Assembly: GCA_036346375.1 (NCBI GenBank)
Contig: CM070511.1
Span: 12,462,001 to 12,526,000, forward strand
Length of the DNA: 64,000 nt
Origin: Guadua angustifolia
Taxonomy: Eukaryota; Streptophyta; Magnoliopsida; Poales; Poaceae
Reading direction: 5' to 3'
Shown: positions 39,876-51,245 of the stretch, piece after piece
Position numbering within the stretch: the stretch's first letter is position 1
How the letters are laid out: each line of letters begins with the position of its first letter
Program-made: the position numbers and the translations under genes
Notes under the pieces: generated by a model
What the model saw: the letters and a program-made list of their open reading frames with translations, nothing else
What the model was told of the DNA's origin: nothing
Database searches by the model: none

Positions 39876-42800
39876 TGTCGACGATCGGGATCGCCAACCG
39901 CAGAAATGAAAAGGGGGGTTAGTGACACTAGGGACCCGAGCTGTGCTTTGCTCAACGGAGGAACAGATTCGCCGTGCTGGTGGTCGGAGCAAGACAACAA
40001 CGAGCGTGACACGGGGGTTTATACTGGTTCGAGCCCCTACGAAGGTAATAGCTCTACTCCAGTTGCCTTGCTGTGGTGATCTCTGCTATTTTTGTGTACA
40101 GGGGTGAGTTACAGCTCAAGCTCAACAATGACGATGTCTAATGCTCGAACTCTGGTGCGGCGTCCCCCAGATTGCACCGTCCTTAGCCTTATATCCTCCC
40201 TGCCTGTAACGGACGGGCGAGATTCCCGGGTGTCGGGACCCGGATATGCAAATCCGAAGCCCTCTGTGTATACTGCACTAGTCCAGGATCACGCTAGTGC
40301 ACACAGTGGAAACATAGATGACATATCATTCCATACATCGAAATAACTAAGAAGAAGCAAATTATTATTGAATAGAGCAATCGACCGTATGGTCAATGTT
40401 CATACACCAAAGCCTCATGGCTTAAGAAACAAATAAAACTATTGCAGCGGAAATATAAAAACTTTAGGCCATTCGACATGCCACAGGCAATCGTCTGGAG
40501 AACGCCTTCCTAGTCCACGTAGTCTTCATAGTATTCCTCCTCTTGATATTCATTACCTTGTCCTTCCTCACCATCGAACAACATGGGCATAAAGCCGTGA
40601 GTACAACACGTACTCAACAAGCCGAGGGAAATGATGCAATATATTTATGCACGGCTTGACAAAGGATAGTCATATGGTTCTTTTGCGTAAAGCAATAACT
40701 TGAATTGAAATACAAGAAATAGATTGAAAGCATATTGATGAAAACAATAATGAATAATCGGTAAATCAATGGTAGACAACATGAACAGTAATGACGAGGC
40801 ATCACCCTACATCATTCAAACAAGTATCAACCACACAATTCAACAAGATAGCTTGAGACAACAAAATAACAAGAACTCCTGCTCACATCCCAACAATTCC
40901 ACATTTCATTAAACACTCTATACCCCGTGTGAAATCCCCGGGCTTGTCCATGACCGCGGACACGGCTATTCGAATAGTTTGACACTCTGCAGAGGTTGTA
41001 CAGCTTTACCCACAAGACATGAACATCTCTTAGTGCAATCGATATTAACACACTTCCTTTGGTGTGTCGCAGAGATATCATGACAAAGTCTTTACAATGC
41101 ACGTCTAAACTTGGTACTGCCCTCTAAGGTTTAGCCCCGGGGCCCCTCTTGAGCCATGTGAATCTACCCGTACAACCCGGAACCCACACAAACATTTGGC
41201 AGTACTCAAGACTAAACATTGCAAATTAATCGACTAGGTCTGTCCCATACCAGACTTGTGGTTGCACGGTTAGGCCCAGCTCAATGGCGCACAAGATTAA
41301 GTCCTTAAATCATCTCAAGCAAGACAACCACATCCCAATGTGCCAGATAGCTCCCCCTTTACTGCACGATCACTTGCCCGAGGGAAAACATTTTGTTCAA
41401 CCAAGACCAATGGCATTTCCTACCATGGTACAACAAGTTTTACAACAGTGGTCGACGACCACAATTCCATATCTCATTAGGTCAAGATTAACATTAGTTC
41501 ACAGGTGCTATGAAACCCAACGTACGATTAAGCAGGTCTAAGCATTAGCTACGTTAACCCAATGTTGGTATTACGACTATGTCCAACTAGTAATGTTCCA
41601 ACCTAAGGTTAACAATGGATACATGGCATTCCAATAATCAAGGTGGCATACTGGCAATCAGGTAAATAGCTACTCCCGTAAACTAATCATGGATACACAA
41701 ATAGCATGCAATTGTATAAAACAAATTACTTTTGCAAACATAGGTACAACATAGTCAAAGGACTACGACTTGCCTTCGTCGACGAGGTGCGATGCGCTAC
41801 TCTGAAAGTCTTCTCCTTCGTTGGCGACTACAACCGCTTCTTCGGTTACGCGCAAAACGAAACACGAAAAGAATAAAATAAATTTAAAAAAACTAAAAAT
41901 TATAATAAAAATACTGGCAGATAGAGGATGAATTTAGATGAATTTATCAATTGGAATCACTCGATTCGGAGTTACGACGGAGGAGAAACAATTGTTTGAA
42001 GTCTGTCGGTTTGGAAAAATGGAAAACGAGAGAATATTCCTGGAATCTTTCTTTTTCCAGCATTTCTGATTTTTCTTGAGTCTCTTACAGCTAGGCCCAC
42101 TCGTCATTGCCTAAGGCTTTCTTCAACATTTGCCTGTACAGGGAATGCCAAAAGAAACGACAAGAGCAGCAAGCAGCACTATGGAAGGATTAAAGAGAAG
42201 GCCAAGGGAAAAGAGGGAAAGGGAGCTCGCCGGTGGGAGGGGAAGGCTTGCCGGCGGTGCAGGGCAGCAGCGACGGCCGGCTGGGCGACGCCAGGAGCAG
42301 CAGCAGCGGCGCACAGAGGCTGGGAGCAGGGCGCACGGGCACACGGCGGCGGCGCATGGCAAGGCAAAGCCAGAGGCAACCGGGGGCGGCAAAGGTGCGG
42401 CGGGGGTGCGGTGAAGCGAGGCAAAGCCCATGCTCACGTTGGCCGGCGGCGAGGGGTACAAGAATGGCAACGGCGAAATGAAACCGACGATCAAAAACGA
42501 GCCGACGGCACGACGGTCAAAAACTCCCAAAAACTTGAAATTTCTTGAAACTAAGGTGAGCATCGGATAGCTAGCATCGAGGGGAGTCTACAGGTGCAAG
42601 AAATTGAATTGATTCTTACCCAATCGGGAGAAATCGACGACGAACGGAACGACGGTTGACGACGAACAAACTCGAAATCTGGGGTTAAACTGCAACGAAA
42701 ATCAAATCCGATTGAATGGTTGGGTTCCTAGAAGCAAAAGGCACAAAGTGACGCGATTGGTTCGCCGGAAAACTCACCAGAGCAAAAGATGGCTCGCCGG

Positions 42801-43993
42801 TGTCTTTGGAGGACGCTGGGCGTACTGTTTTCTTGAATTTTGGGATGGCAAACGACATAGAACCAAAGGGGCAAGGTGAGCACAGTGTAGAGGACGTTGA
42901 TACGCACGTATGGAGTACTCACACGCTCGGAGAGATGAAGAAACGAGAGAGTTATGGCTAAAACAAGAAACGGCAAAGAAGTGCTCGCAGATTCCGTTTC
43001 ACCTGATTTCAGAGGGGGAAACTATAGGAGAATTAAATCCCTTAACTAGACCGACGATTTGCAACTGACCTCACTCAATTTCATTGAGAATTGCAAAAGT
43101 TATGAGCATTTGAAGTTTGGGCTGCAAATGGGGCTGGAATGTGAACAGTGCGCATGGCTGGAGGTTGAAGATGAACAGTTCTGGACACGTGTCACTTTCT
43201 CATTGGTTCGAAGAAATGAAGGAAAAAAAGCGCGAGGAATAAAATAGCTAAAATAATCTAAAAATCTTGAAAAAATTTCTAAAAATACTAGAGATTATTT
43301 GGAACCCAATAAAATTAGTTTCACTGAATTTTGATGAAATTTGGAATTTAGATTATTCCGGAACAAAAATACTGATTTTGATGAAAGGCCGCGAGGGATA
43401 AAATAGCAAAGAGATTCCAAAAATCATGGAAAATTTTCCAAAAACATTTTAGAATATTTGGAACCTAATTATATGAGTTTTGAGATTTTTAGAGTATTTT
43501 GAAACTCGGGTGAAATTTCGAATAAGGACCGGAATTGAGAATTTGATTATGCGGACGGTAAAGGATTGAACTTCAATTTCGGAAGGATATGGATGCCAGG
43601 TTAATTATAACAGCAAGGAAAAACTAAATTTTGAAATTAATTAATTTAAATTAACTTTAGGCAAAAGACTGAAATTTGGGATGTTACACCGGGGTACTGG
43701 TCTTCATGCGTGTTGATGGCTGGCAGTAACCGTCCGGACACTCCGCGCATGCCTGCCTCAGTTCCACGATCCCACGCCTTGGTAACCGCCGAGTAAACAC
43801 ATGTTCCGGCTTTCCAGGGGACGCCGTCCGAACAAGAGCCAACTCGAGCCCATGGTCGTGCGGGGCCCGACCTCGAGGTCGCACGAGCTCTAGGTGCGCG
43901 GGTCAGAATGGTCCAGGTCGTGGTCGAAGTAGCCAAGCTAGGGAGCCCCATTGACCGTGCGTTGACCGGCCAAGGATCTCCCAGCCCTCGTCA
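39876..43993 (-). repeat. Element C 5' LTR, split by a solo LTR
   Basis: The halves are 39876-40230 and 43689-43993. After removing the solo LTR and one copy of CCGGG the length is 655 bp, against 656 for the 3' LTR. The minus-strand TATA-like ATATAAGG is near 40187. Confidence 0.93.
40231..43688 (-). mobile_element. Solo Tekay-type LTR in the element C 5' LTR
   Basis: The 3458-bp sequence has TG...CA ends (TGTCGGGACC...GATGTTACA) and a 5-bp duplication CCGGG at 40226-40230 and 43689-43693. No interior is present, so it is a solo LTR formed by LTR-LTR recombination. It is on the minus strand: its complement starts TGTAACATCCC like LTRs A and D. Landmarks shared with LTRs A, D and F include TATTCGAATAG and CTCTGCAGAGG. 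The GC-rich part at 42130-42560 shows long overlapping open frames on both strands, caused by base composition rather than genes. Confidence 0.95.
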
Positions 43994-45059
43994 ACAGGTG
44001 ATGCAAAATCCATCTAGGATTCTATAAATTTCAAGTTTAAACACCATGTACACAAGGAGAACTAAAGCAGACAATATGAGCTGAAGTTAGAAGACAAAAA
44101 GGAAAGCAAAAGGTGATAAAGTACCTATGCACTAATATTTGTCTTTGTCAGTTCTATAGTCACTGCTGATGTTAGATTGCCCTAAGCCCCCAACCCTTCC
44201 TATTATGATTTACATGTCATTCAATGTGATTAGAGCACTTGGATATTTCCTGTCAATGAAATTTACCATGAACAAGAATGGAATTTCTTTGTGTTCATTT
44301 TTCCTCTACAATTGTACTGAAGGGTTTAAAACCAATTGTTATGATCCAGATTCTGGCACAATCTCACTAGACAGAATAGAACTCAAGAACTTAACATTGA
44401 GTTGGCTAAGAGACCAAATGGGACTGGTAATTCAAGAACAAGGCATGAGAGTTTGTATTACCGACTAAAATTATGTAAGATCAGAATATGCAGGACAACG
44501 TACATGATTTATATGAAGGAAGAAACCAAACTATGATGTCTACAGAAGCATCAATCCAAACCTTGTATGTATCAAAGTGCACAGATAAAATGCATACTAG
44601 CTATCAGATCAGCACTCTCTCTTGCTCGCTTTACCTCTCTCTGTCGTTCGATCTTTGGCTCTTTCGTATGCGTTGTTTCCTTGCTTGCATGCAGTTTCTC
44701 TTTGATTGCTTGCGTACGCAGTCTGATTGCTTGCTTGCGCACTACGCACGGTGGAATATACGCCACTCTGCGCCATTGATCAACAGCTCCCAGTAGATAA
44801 AATAGTGCCTTGGAATCTCCAGGCAGCACCTGTCTAGCACGTCGCCGCCTACCGTGCCGCCGCTCTGACCTTGCACCGCCGGCTCTTTTCTCTGCGCCGT
44901 CTCCTGTCCTGAGACCTTATTTCTTTTCTTTCTGCGTGGCACTCAAACCAGGAGGTAGCTCTCCTATTTCTAAACCCTAATCAACTGTATACATGTATAC
45001 ATGTCTGGCCCAATTACATATAGCCCAATACATGTATAGATAGCCCAAAACTCGTATGT
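43994..45059. other. CACTA-1 right interior
   Basis: After the ACAGG duplication copy (43994-43998) this stretch is mostly AT-rich. A plus-strand open frame of 99 codons at 44169-44468 resembles no family I know. A short GC-rich block at about 44800-44950 reads on the minus strand as a basic stretch (MPRRKKRNKVSGQETAQRKE); it may correspond to the GC-rich leader block of the other two CACTA elements. Confidence 0.5.
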
Positions 45060-45365
45060 AGACTTATTGCCACGTAAAAAGAAATCGTGGCTATAAAATT
45101 AAAAATCGCCACAAAATAAAATATTATAGCAACAAAATTTACCCGTGGCAATAAAATCTTATTTAATGCAACGATTTTATTTTTTGTTGCAATACGACCA
45201 ACCTTTTGCCACGACAGTTAACAATATCGCAGCGCACGCAATTGTGGTAATATATTGGACGTATCGCCACAATTTTCCAAATCGAGGCAATAACACCACT
45301 CTAATGCGACAGAATTTATGGTGTTGTAAAAAGTTTCGTGGCAAAAGCCCAAATTTCTAGTAGTG
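45060..45365. repeat. Right subterminal repeats of CACTA-1
   Basis: Many GTGGCAATA, GCCACAA and GTTGCAAT motifs in both orientations run up to the terminus TTTCTAGTAGTG. They match the left array at 6616-7190. Confidence 0.9.
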
Positions 45366-45368
45366 AAT

Positions 45369-46240
45369 CTGCCGAGTGCCACCATGCATCTTGTGAGTTT
45401 CTGGACGTCCTTTTGGCAAGTCAGGGGTTTCATCTTTAGGATGGCGTTGATCTTCTCCGGGTTTGCCTTGATACCGCGATGCGACATGATGAATCCGAGT
45501 AGCTTTCCCGAAAGGACTCCGAAGACACACTTCTCAAGGTTGAGCTTCATCTTGTAGGCCCTCAGGCTTTCAAATGTCTCAGCCAAATTAGATATGAGGT
45601 CCTCCTTTACACGAGAATTGACAACGACGTCATCCACATATACTTCCACATTGTGTCCGAGTTGAGTGTGAAAACACCGCTGTATCGAGCGTTGATAAGT
45701 TGCGCCAGCGTTTTTCAACCTGAATGGCATTGTGACATAGCAGAAGGCATCGAACGGGGTGATGAACGAGGTCTTGATGCAGTCTTTTTCTTTCAACTTG
45801 ATCTGGTGATATCCCGAGTAGGCATCTAGGAATCTCAGGAGCTCATGCCCAGTGGTTGAATCCACCACCTGATCAATGCGAGCTAATCCGAATGGATCTT
45901 TTGGACACGCCTTATTGAGATCGGTATAATCAACACACATGCGCCAACTTTTATTCTTTTTGCCAACAAGAACTGGGTTCACTAACCAGTCGGGATGATA
46001 CACTTCTTTTATGAATCCTATGGCTAAAAGCTTAGTGATCTCTTCCCTGATGGCATCACGGCGATCTTGCGCAAACCGCCAAAGCCACTGCTTCATAGGC
46101 TTCGCCTTCTCGTCGACATTGAGGGAGTGCTTGATCACCTCCCTAGGGACACCGGGCATATATGATGGCTTCCAAGCAAAAATGTCCTGGTTCGCCTGAA
46201 GGAAAGTGACGAGAACGTCTTCCTATTTGTGAGCCCTGTC
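45369..46240 (-). pseudogene. pol: Element E reverse transcriptase, cut by CACTA-1
   Basis: One unbroken frame begins MPGVPREVIKHSLNVDEKAK at 46159 and runs 264 codons to the CACTA-1 edge. It contains SWRMCVDYTDLNKACPKDPF, motif A in LLRFLDAYSGYHQIKLKEKD, motif B region MPFRLKNAGATYQRSIQRCF, the catalytic VEVYVDDVVVNSRVKEDLIS and the thumb start NLEKCVFGVLSGKLLGFIMS. It is the best-preserved RT in the window. The rest of pol continues at 6615. Upstream to about 46240 is the broken linker to the protease. Confidence 0.93.
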
Positions 46241-46259
46241 CCAATCAGGGCCGCTTGGG

Positions 46260-46850
46260 CTGAGTTGGACGGGTCAAGTATCACCTTCTTGACTCCCTCA
46301 TCGGGTTTCATGCTCTGCTTGGCCTGCTTCTTGGTTGGAAGGTCTCCTTCGTTCTAGTGGAGCGTAGCTGCCAAACGAATCTTCTCTCGGTCAACCGCTG
46401 CTTCCTTCTTCTCAGCCATCTCGCAGCTCTCCTTGTCGCACACAAAGGACTGTTTGACGTCACCACGAATTGTGATGATGCCCTTTGGTCCTGGCATCTT
46501 CAGCGCAAGGTAAGTATAATGAGGCACAGCCATGAATCTGGCTAGGCCCGGCCTTTCCAAGATGGCATGGTATGCTATCTCGAAATCAGCTACTTCAAAG
46601 TTGAGGCATTCCATTCGGTAGTTGTTCTCGGTCCCGAACGTGACTGGCAGGGTGATCTACCCAAGTGGTACCGTCGAGGTCCCAGGGATTACCCCGTGAA
46701 ATGGCAACGATGCGACGGTACCAGGGATTACCCCGTGAAACGGCGACGATCCGCGCTTCAGCTCAGAGCGGGAGATCTTCATATCGTCGAAGGTCTTGGA
46801 GAAAAGAACGTTGAGTTCACTCCCTCCGTCGACCAGCACCCTCTTGAGCC
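46260..46850 (-). pseudogene. pol: Element E protease with a 39-bp tandem duplication
   Basis: The active site reads MLVDGGSELNVLFSKTFDDM (46839). After SSPFHGVIPGT the next 39 bp are repeated in tandem (46682-46720 and 46721-46759), giving FHGVIPGT twice, in frame. The frame 46614-46354 then holds FEVADFEIAYHAILERPGLA, the conserved LGRP-like end, altered to LERP. Fragments continue to about 46260. Confidence 0.85.
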
Positions 46851-48980
46851 TAACATTACGAATAACGGGGTCGAGTACCAGAGGATATCTACCTGGATAA
46901 GGAATATGGTCGGGATGATCTGAGCGGTTGAATGTGATTGGGACCTCGGACCATCTCAGGTATTGGGGAGTTACCGGCGTAACTGCATTGACTTCCCGAG
47001 CGGTCAGTTTCTACCTCCATTTGGACTCATACGCTGCCGAGCCCCTGAATATGTAGTTGAGCTTGCGCTCGGTCATCTGGTATTCGCCTCCATCATCTTC
47101 AGGGCGGTCTTGCTTCTTGCTCGCCTCTCCTTTATCTTGGCCTGCTCGCTTGTTGCTTTCCTTCGCGAACCTTTTAAGAGTGAAGTAGTCCTTGGCGGCA
47201 TGCTTCCCCTTGGTCTGAAAAGGACAAACTGCATCCATTACCGTATCGTAGTCATTCGTCTGGGGCGCGCAAGGCCGATTGTGCTCAGCTACCGCAACCA
47301 ATTCCTCGCTTTTCCGCTTCCTGTCCTTCTGCTTGGAGGACTCGGCGTGGTCCTTTCTGTTCCTTTGTCGTGGACAATCCTCCTGGCGCGCAGCTAGGGC
47401 AGCCGAGGCTGTGGCATAGCGATCTACTAGGGCGAACATCTATTTTACCATAGATGGCAGCTTCTGAGATATCTTTTTGATCAAGTCGGCATCGCAGACG
47501 CCCTTCTGGAACGCTGCTATGATGACCGCTTTAGAGATATCCCGAATGATGTTCTTTTTCTGCATGAAGCGCCTGATGAACCCTCGAAGAGACTCATCTT
47601 TCTTCTGATGGAGCTAGTACAAGTCCCAAGGGGATCCAGGTCTCTCATAGGTGCCCTGGAAATTGGCGATGAACTGGTCACAAAGATCTCCCCAGGAATC
47701 TATAGAGTTCTCTGGAAGTCCTGTGAGCCAAGCTTGAGCCGACGGGGTGAGCGTGACCGGCAAATAGTTCACCATCACATTGTGGTCACCTTTGGTTGCC
47801 TTGATAGCGAGAGAATAGACCTGTAGCCAAGCTTCTAGGTCCCTCTCCCCATCGAATTTGGTGATGCCCTTAGGATTGAACCTTTGGGCCAGATCACTCG
47901 GCGGAGCCGGGAAGTGAAAGCGTGGACACCATCAATGGGCCTGTCACTACGTCAGTGCGGAGATCATTGAGGTGGCGTTCTAACTCGGTGGCCCTCGTCA
48001 TTGTTCCGGCCGCGGCGGTGTAGATCCCTGCAATCGTCCCGGCCATCACGGACAATGCCGAAACGCTCATAGCTGTCTTCACGCCGACAGCACTCATCAT
48101 CTTCCTGCTCACGTCACCTGGCATTAAGGTCCAAGCGAAGATCACGGCTAATGCTCTGACGGGCGTCCTTGCCTTGATGAAGCTCTTGCCGGTCGCGCAT
48201 GGATCGACTATGGGCAGTATGGCTGCTTGCAATCTGAGTGGCTGTACGGGCGCGAGAGCATGCCTTCTCTGCTGGCTCTTCTTGGTTGTGTTGAATTGCT
48301 GCCGCCGTCACCATGGCCTTGACTTGGGCCACGATCGGGGCAGCTGGGCTGTCGGGACCGAGCATTGGTCCCAGGGTGTCAAGCAGCGTCTTTGAGACGA
48401 CGATATTCTACTGAGGGTTGTGGAAAACCGATTGGTTCCCAATCTTCGTCTACAGGATGTCCTCATTGAAGTTGCGGCTTGTGGTTTCGAGAGACTTCGC
48501 CCGCACCTCCTGGGCCTCGCGACGAAGGCGCTCTGCCTCTGCAGCATCTACGGCATCCTTCTGCTGCTGGGACTCAGTCCGATGGTTTTCAATCATGAAG
48601 ATGTCGCGAAAGCCTTGATAGCTTCCCCACTGCTTTTTGAGTCAGAGGAAGAAGGGGACATATTAAACTTATCTTCGTATCCGAGTGATTTGTTGTTGAT
48701 GTTGCCCACCACTCAGGACCCGTCCTTGACCGGAAATTTTCCACGTCTGTGTCGAGGAGCAGACCCCATGATATTCCTCGATCCGAAATGTTGTTCAGGT
48801 AAAGGAGCAATGGAACCCCTTCTAGATTGGATCTGGTCTGAATCCGAAAGGGTGGGCCTACCGAGGTTATCGGTAACAAAGTCCAGGCTCCCGAAGCGAA
48901 AGGCCTGGGCGGGCGCGAAGGTGTCAACAACTCCTACGGGGATCGCCATCAAGTTTGATGAGATCGATCCTGACGCACCC
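46851..48980 (-). pseudogene. gag: Element E gag
   Basis: From the PBS the first frame (48997-48713) reads ARKVGGASGSISSNLMAIPV, and a second (48365-48114) carries an Ala/Gln-rich segment. The capsid-like domain is at about 47890-47440 in broken frames (DGERDLEAWLQVYSLAIKAT, NSIDSWGDLCDQFIANFQGT, ESLRGFIRRFMQKKN). The C-terminal 142 codons (47439-47011) read MFALVDRYATASAALAARQE, CPFQTKGKHAAKDYFTLKRF and YQMTERKLNYIFRGSAAYES. The KGKHAAKDYFTLKRF motif is typical of Tat gag. Confidence 0.85.
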
Positions 48981-48996
48981 CCTACCTTGCGTGCCA
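48980..48996 (-). promoter_or_regulatory. Element E primer-binding site
   Basis: The minus strand reads TTGGCACGCAAGGTAGG beginning two bases from the LTR end, a primer-binding site of the kind found in this group. Confidence 0.75.
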
Positions 48997-48998
48997 AC

Positions 48999-49469
48999 TG
49001 TCAACGTTTGTTGTCGGCAATAATGAAAACGGGGCTAGGCGATGGATCCAAACTCGATGGTAGCACAAGATGTAGGAATTATACAGGTTCGGGCTCTCAC
49101 GAAGGAGATAATACCCTAGTCCTGTGCTCTAGAATCATGTGTGTTTAGCCTATTGCTAATGATCTTCTCCTCATGATGTTATCCTACCCCCCCTTTATAT
49201 AGCAGAGGGGTGCGGTTACAAGGGAGAGTCCTGATTGGTTACAAGGTGGAGATCGTATCTCTTTTTCTTATCCGTTGAACATGATAACGGTCAGGATTAT
49301 AATCGTATCCTACCTAAACAAGGTCGGTTGCTATCTTTAGAGTTCTCGTGTCGCGTACGTTGGAAGCAGCCCAGGTGGTACCCATCTTCATGCTGCCAGC
49401 CTGGCCCATCCTCTCCCGGACGGTCCGTTCGGCCAGCCTTGTAGATACCCAAGGGTCATGTACTCCACA
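48999..49469 (-). repeat. Element E 5' LTR
   Basis: This 471-bp LTR has TG...CA ends (TGTCAACGTTTG...TACTCCACA). A minus-strand TATA box (CTATATAAAG) is at about 49193-49202. To its right is protease of element F, so E inserted into F; the neighbouring 5 bp GCCTC should recur at E's other end, outside the window. The 3' LTR is not in the window. Confidence 0.88.
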
Positions 49470-49811
49470 GCCTCCATCTTTATTGACAAGGGATATGGTA
49501 TGGTTGGCACAATTAATTTTTCCTTGATGTTTGGTTAACCAGTCCATACCAAGTATTACATCTATTCCCTGGGAATCTAATAGGATAAGGTTTGCTAGAA
49601 ACTTTACCCCATTAATTTCTATTACTAGCTTGGGACATACCTTTTTAGTCCTCATTTCTTTTTCCAGGGATTTTACTATCATAGGGTTCTTTAGGTTCAT
49701 TGTATCCCAATGGTTCCTTTCCACAAAACCCTTGGATATGAATGAATGAGATGCACCGGAATCAAACAAAATTGTAGCAGCTACAGAGTTTACGAGAAAT
49801 GTACCCATCAC
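49470..49811 (-). pseudogene. pol: Element F protease, truncated by element E
   Basis: An open minus-strand frame carries MGTFLVNSVAATILFDSGAS and HSFISKGFVERNHWDTMNLK with an intact DSG catalytic triad, then ILLDSQGIDVILGMDWLTKH and INCANHTISLVNKDG. The frame is cut after NKDGG at 49470 by the LTR of E; the remaining frame codons into the LTR are accidental. It is of the Tekay/chromovirus type, as in D, but not a close copy. Confidence 0.9.
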
Positions 49812-50896
49812 TACATTCTAAGCTTCTTGTGCTTCTTTAGCAGAGATATGGTTCACATGGCTTATTCCAGCTCGATTTGGGGTTCTAGGAGTCTGAGGGT
49901 TACCACGACCCTGACTTGGTGCACAGACTGAAGCTGATCCCATGTTGAATGGAACTGGAGCTATGTTTGAGCGCTTTTGAGGACACTTGGTTGCATAATG
50001 TCCCATTTGATGGCAATTGTAGCACTGCACGTCTGCTGTATTATTAGTTTTTGCTGGCTAAGTAACTAGGTTTTGATGGGGTGTCTGCTGTATCGGACAA
50101 GGTACAAATATTATAGCCCTTTGCACTTGTTGAATCGGTGGCTTGCTAGCTTGAACTTGTCCAAACCTTGGCCTGGACCCACTGGCTACATGTTGACCTT
50201 GAATTGCTAGCTTTCTCTTATGATTCTTGTTTCGCTGACGTTGTATGTCCTCTTGAGCCAGAGCTTTGTTCACTAGTTGTTGGAAAGTGGCATAATCATT
50301 GGAAGCCATTCAAGCCTTGATCTTCGGTTCCATCCCCTCCATGAATTTCCAAATCTTGTTAGCATCATTGGCTACTTTAGTTGGAGCATATCGAGCCAAT
50401 TGGTTGAACTTATGCAAATAGTCAATTATGGTCATATTACCCTATTGAAGCCTATGGAATTCTCACCTCTTCATTTCCATAACTTCTTTGGGAATATGAG
50501 CATCCCTAAAAGTCTGAACAAATTCTTCCCAATTAATGGCAGGCGCATTTTGATGGGAAGCACAGAAGTTCTCCCACCAGGCAGTGGCACTACCCTGCAG
50601 TTGATGTCCAGTGAAGTTGACGCTTTCATAGTCATCACACTGAGCTAATGTCAACTTCCGGTCCATTTCTTTGATCCAATCATTTCTACTAGTGGATCAG
50701 TGGACCCCGCAAAGGTAGAAGGTCTTGTGCGCATAAACTCTACGAACTTGGACTGCGGCTGATGAGGTTGGGCTTGATTATTGAAGTTGTTGGCTATGCC
50801 TTGAAGTACTTGAAGATGCATGGTCGTGGTGTTGAATAATCGGCTCTCCAACAGGAAGGAATTTGTCTTGGGTTCCTTATCCGGCGAAGGATTGAT
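49812..50896 (-). pseudogene. gag: Element F gag, main part
   Basis: Reading down from CACTA-3, the frames give INPSPDKEPKTNSFLLESRL, VEFMRTRPSTFAGSTDPLVE, then DRKLTLAQCDDYESVNFTGH, TAWWENFCASHQNAPAINWE, and after a break FQQLVNKALAQEDIQRQRNK. A CCHC knuckle CYNCHQMGHYATKC is near 49984-50025. Stops and frameshifts occur near 50650, 50465 and 50058. The N-terminus lies beyond CACTA-3 at 57569-57665. Confidence 0.9.
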
Positions 50897-50899
50897 TGT

Positions 50900-51245
50900 C
50901 ACTACACCATGCCCCAATAACACTGACAGAATATCTGTCGGCAAAGGCCCTGTATGCCGACACACTATCTGTCGGCAAAAGTTTTACCAACAGATAACAG
51001 CAGTCGGCTGAAGTCCTGCCGGTAAAGACCTTTGCCGACAGATAAATTATTACCGACAGATAGTCTGACCACATTAGTGAGAGATCTACCGACAGACGAA
51101 GTTTTCCCGACAGATATATTTTCGCCGACAGAAATATCTTTGCCGACAGATACTATAATTGCCGACAGAAAGTTCGTTGGTAAAAATAATCTTTGCCGAA
51201 AGACTGTTTGTCATGATACTTTGTTATAATGCTTTGCCGACAGAT
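50900..51245. repeat. Left subterminal repeats of CACTA-3
   Basis: The motif GCCGACAGATA and its complement TATCTGTCGGC, with variants, occur about fifteen times in both orientations. The same motif recurs at 57340-57565. Confidence 0.9.

Larger units (their letters stand above)
8600..43993 (-). mobile_element. Element C: Tat/Retand Ty3/gypsy retrotransposon, heavily nested
   Basis: The LTRs at 8600-9255 and 39876-43993 share the same ends, and the element is flanked by the duplication ACAGG (8595-8599 and 43994-43998). The primer-binding site beside the right LTR and the polypurine tract beside the left LTR place it on the minus strand. Gag, protease, RT and both RNase H domains are recognisable from 39808 down to 34962. 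The integrase core is deleted. The antisense gene near the 3' LTR is split by D and B (10586-33547). Comparing the first 355 bp of the two LTRs by eye gives 15 substitutions and one 1-bp indel (about 4%), consistent with insertion within the last few million years at usual grass rates. Confidence 0.93.
6616..45365. mobile_element. CACTA-1, a CACTA transposon enlarged to 38.75 kb by nested insertions
   Basis: Terminal inverted repeats are CACTACTAGAATTCTGGGCT at 6616 and CACTACTAGAAATTTGGGCT read inward from 45365, matching at 23 of the first 25 positions. The 3-bp target duplication AAT is at 6613-6615 and 45366-45368. Removing the element and one AAT joins RT to RNase H of element E in frame, so the insertion site is exact. 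Only 6616-8599 and 43999-45365 (about 3.35 kb) are its own sequence; the rest is element C and what is nested in C. No transposase is recognisable, so it is probably non-autonomous. It carries a captured receptor-kinase fragment at 7728-8000. Confidence 0.95.

Noticed and set aside
38822..40079. Plus-strand frames of 177 and 220 codons opposite C gag and its LTR
   Set aside because: They are shadows of the minus-strand gag frame, which has the family motifs and the start beside the PBS.
42123..42563. 146-codon minus-strand frame rich in Leu, Pro and Ala in the solo LTR
   Set aside because: It lies in a GC-rich LTR segment where several frames are open at once. The hydrophobic look is compositional and there is no homologous frame in the other LTRs.
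50900..51245. Regularly recurring 11-bp motifs that resemble a CRISPR-like array
   Set aside because: Spacing and orientation vary and the array ends at a CACTA terminus. These are subterminal transposon repeats in a plant genome.
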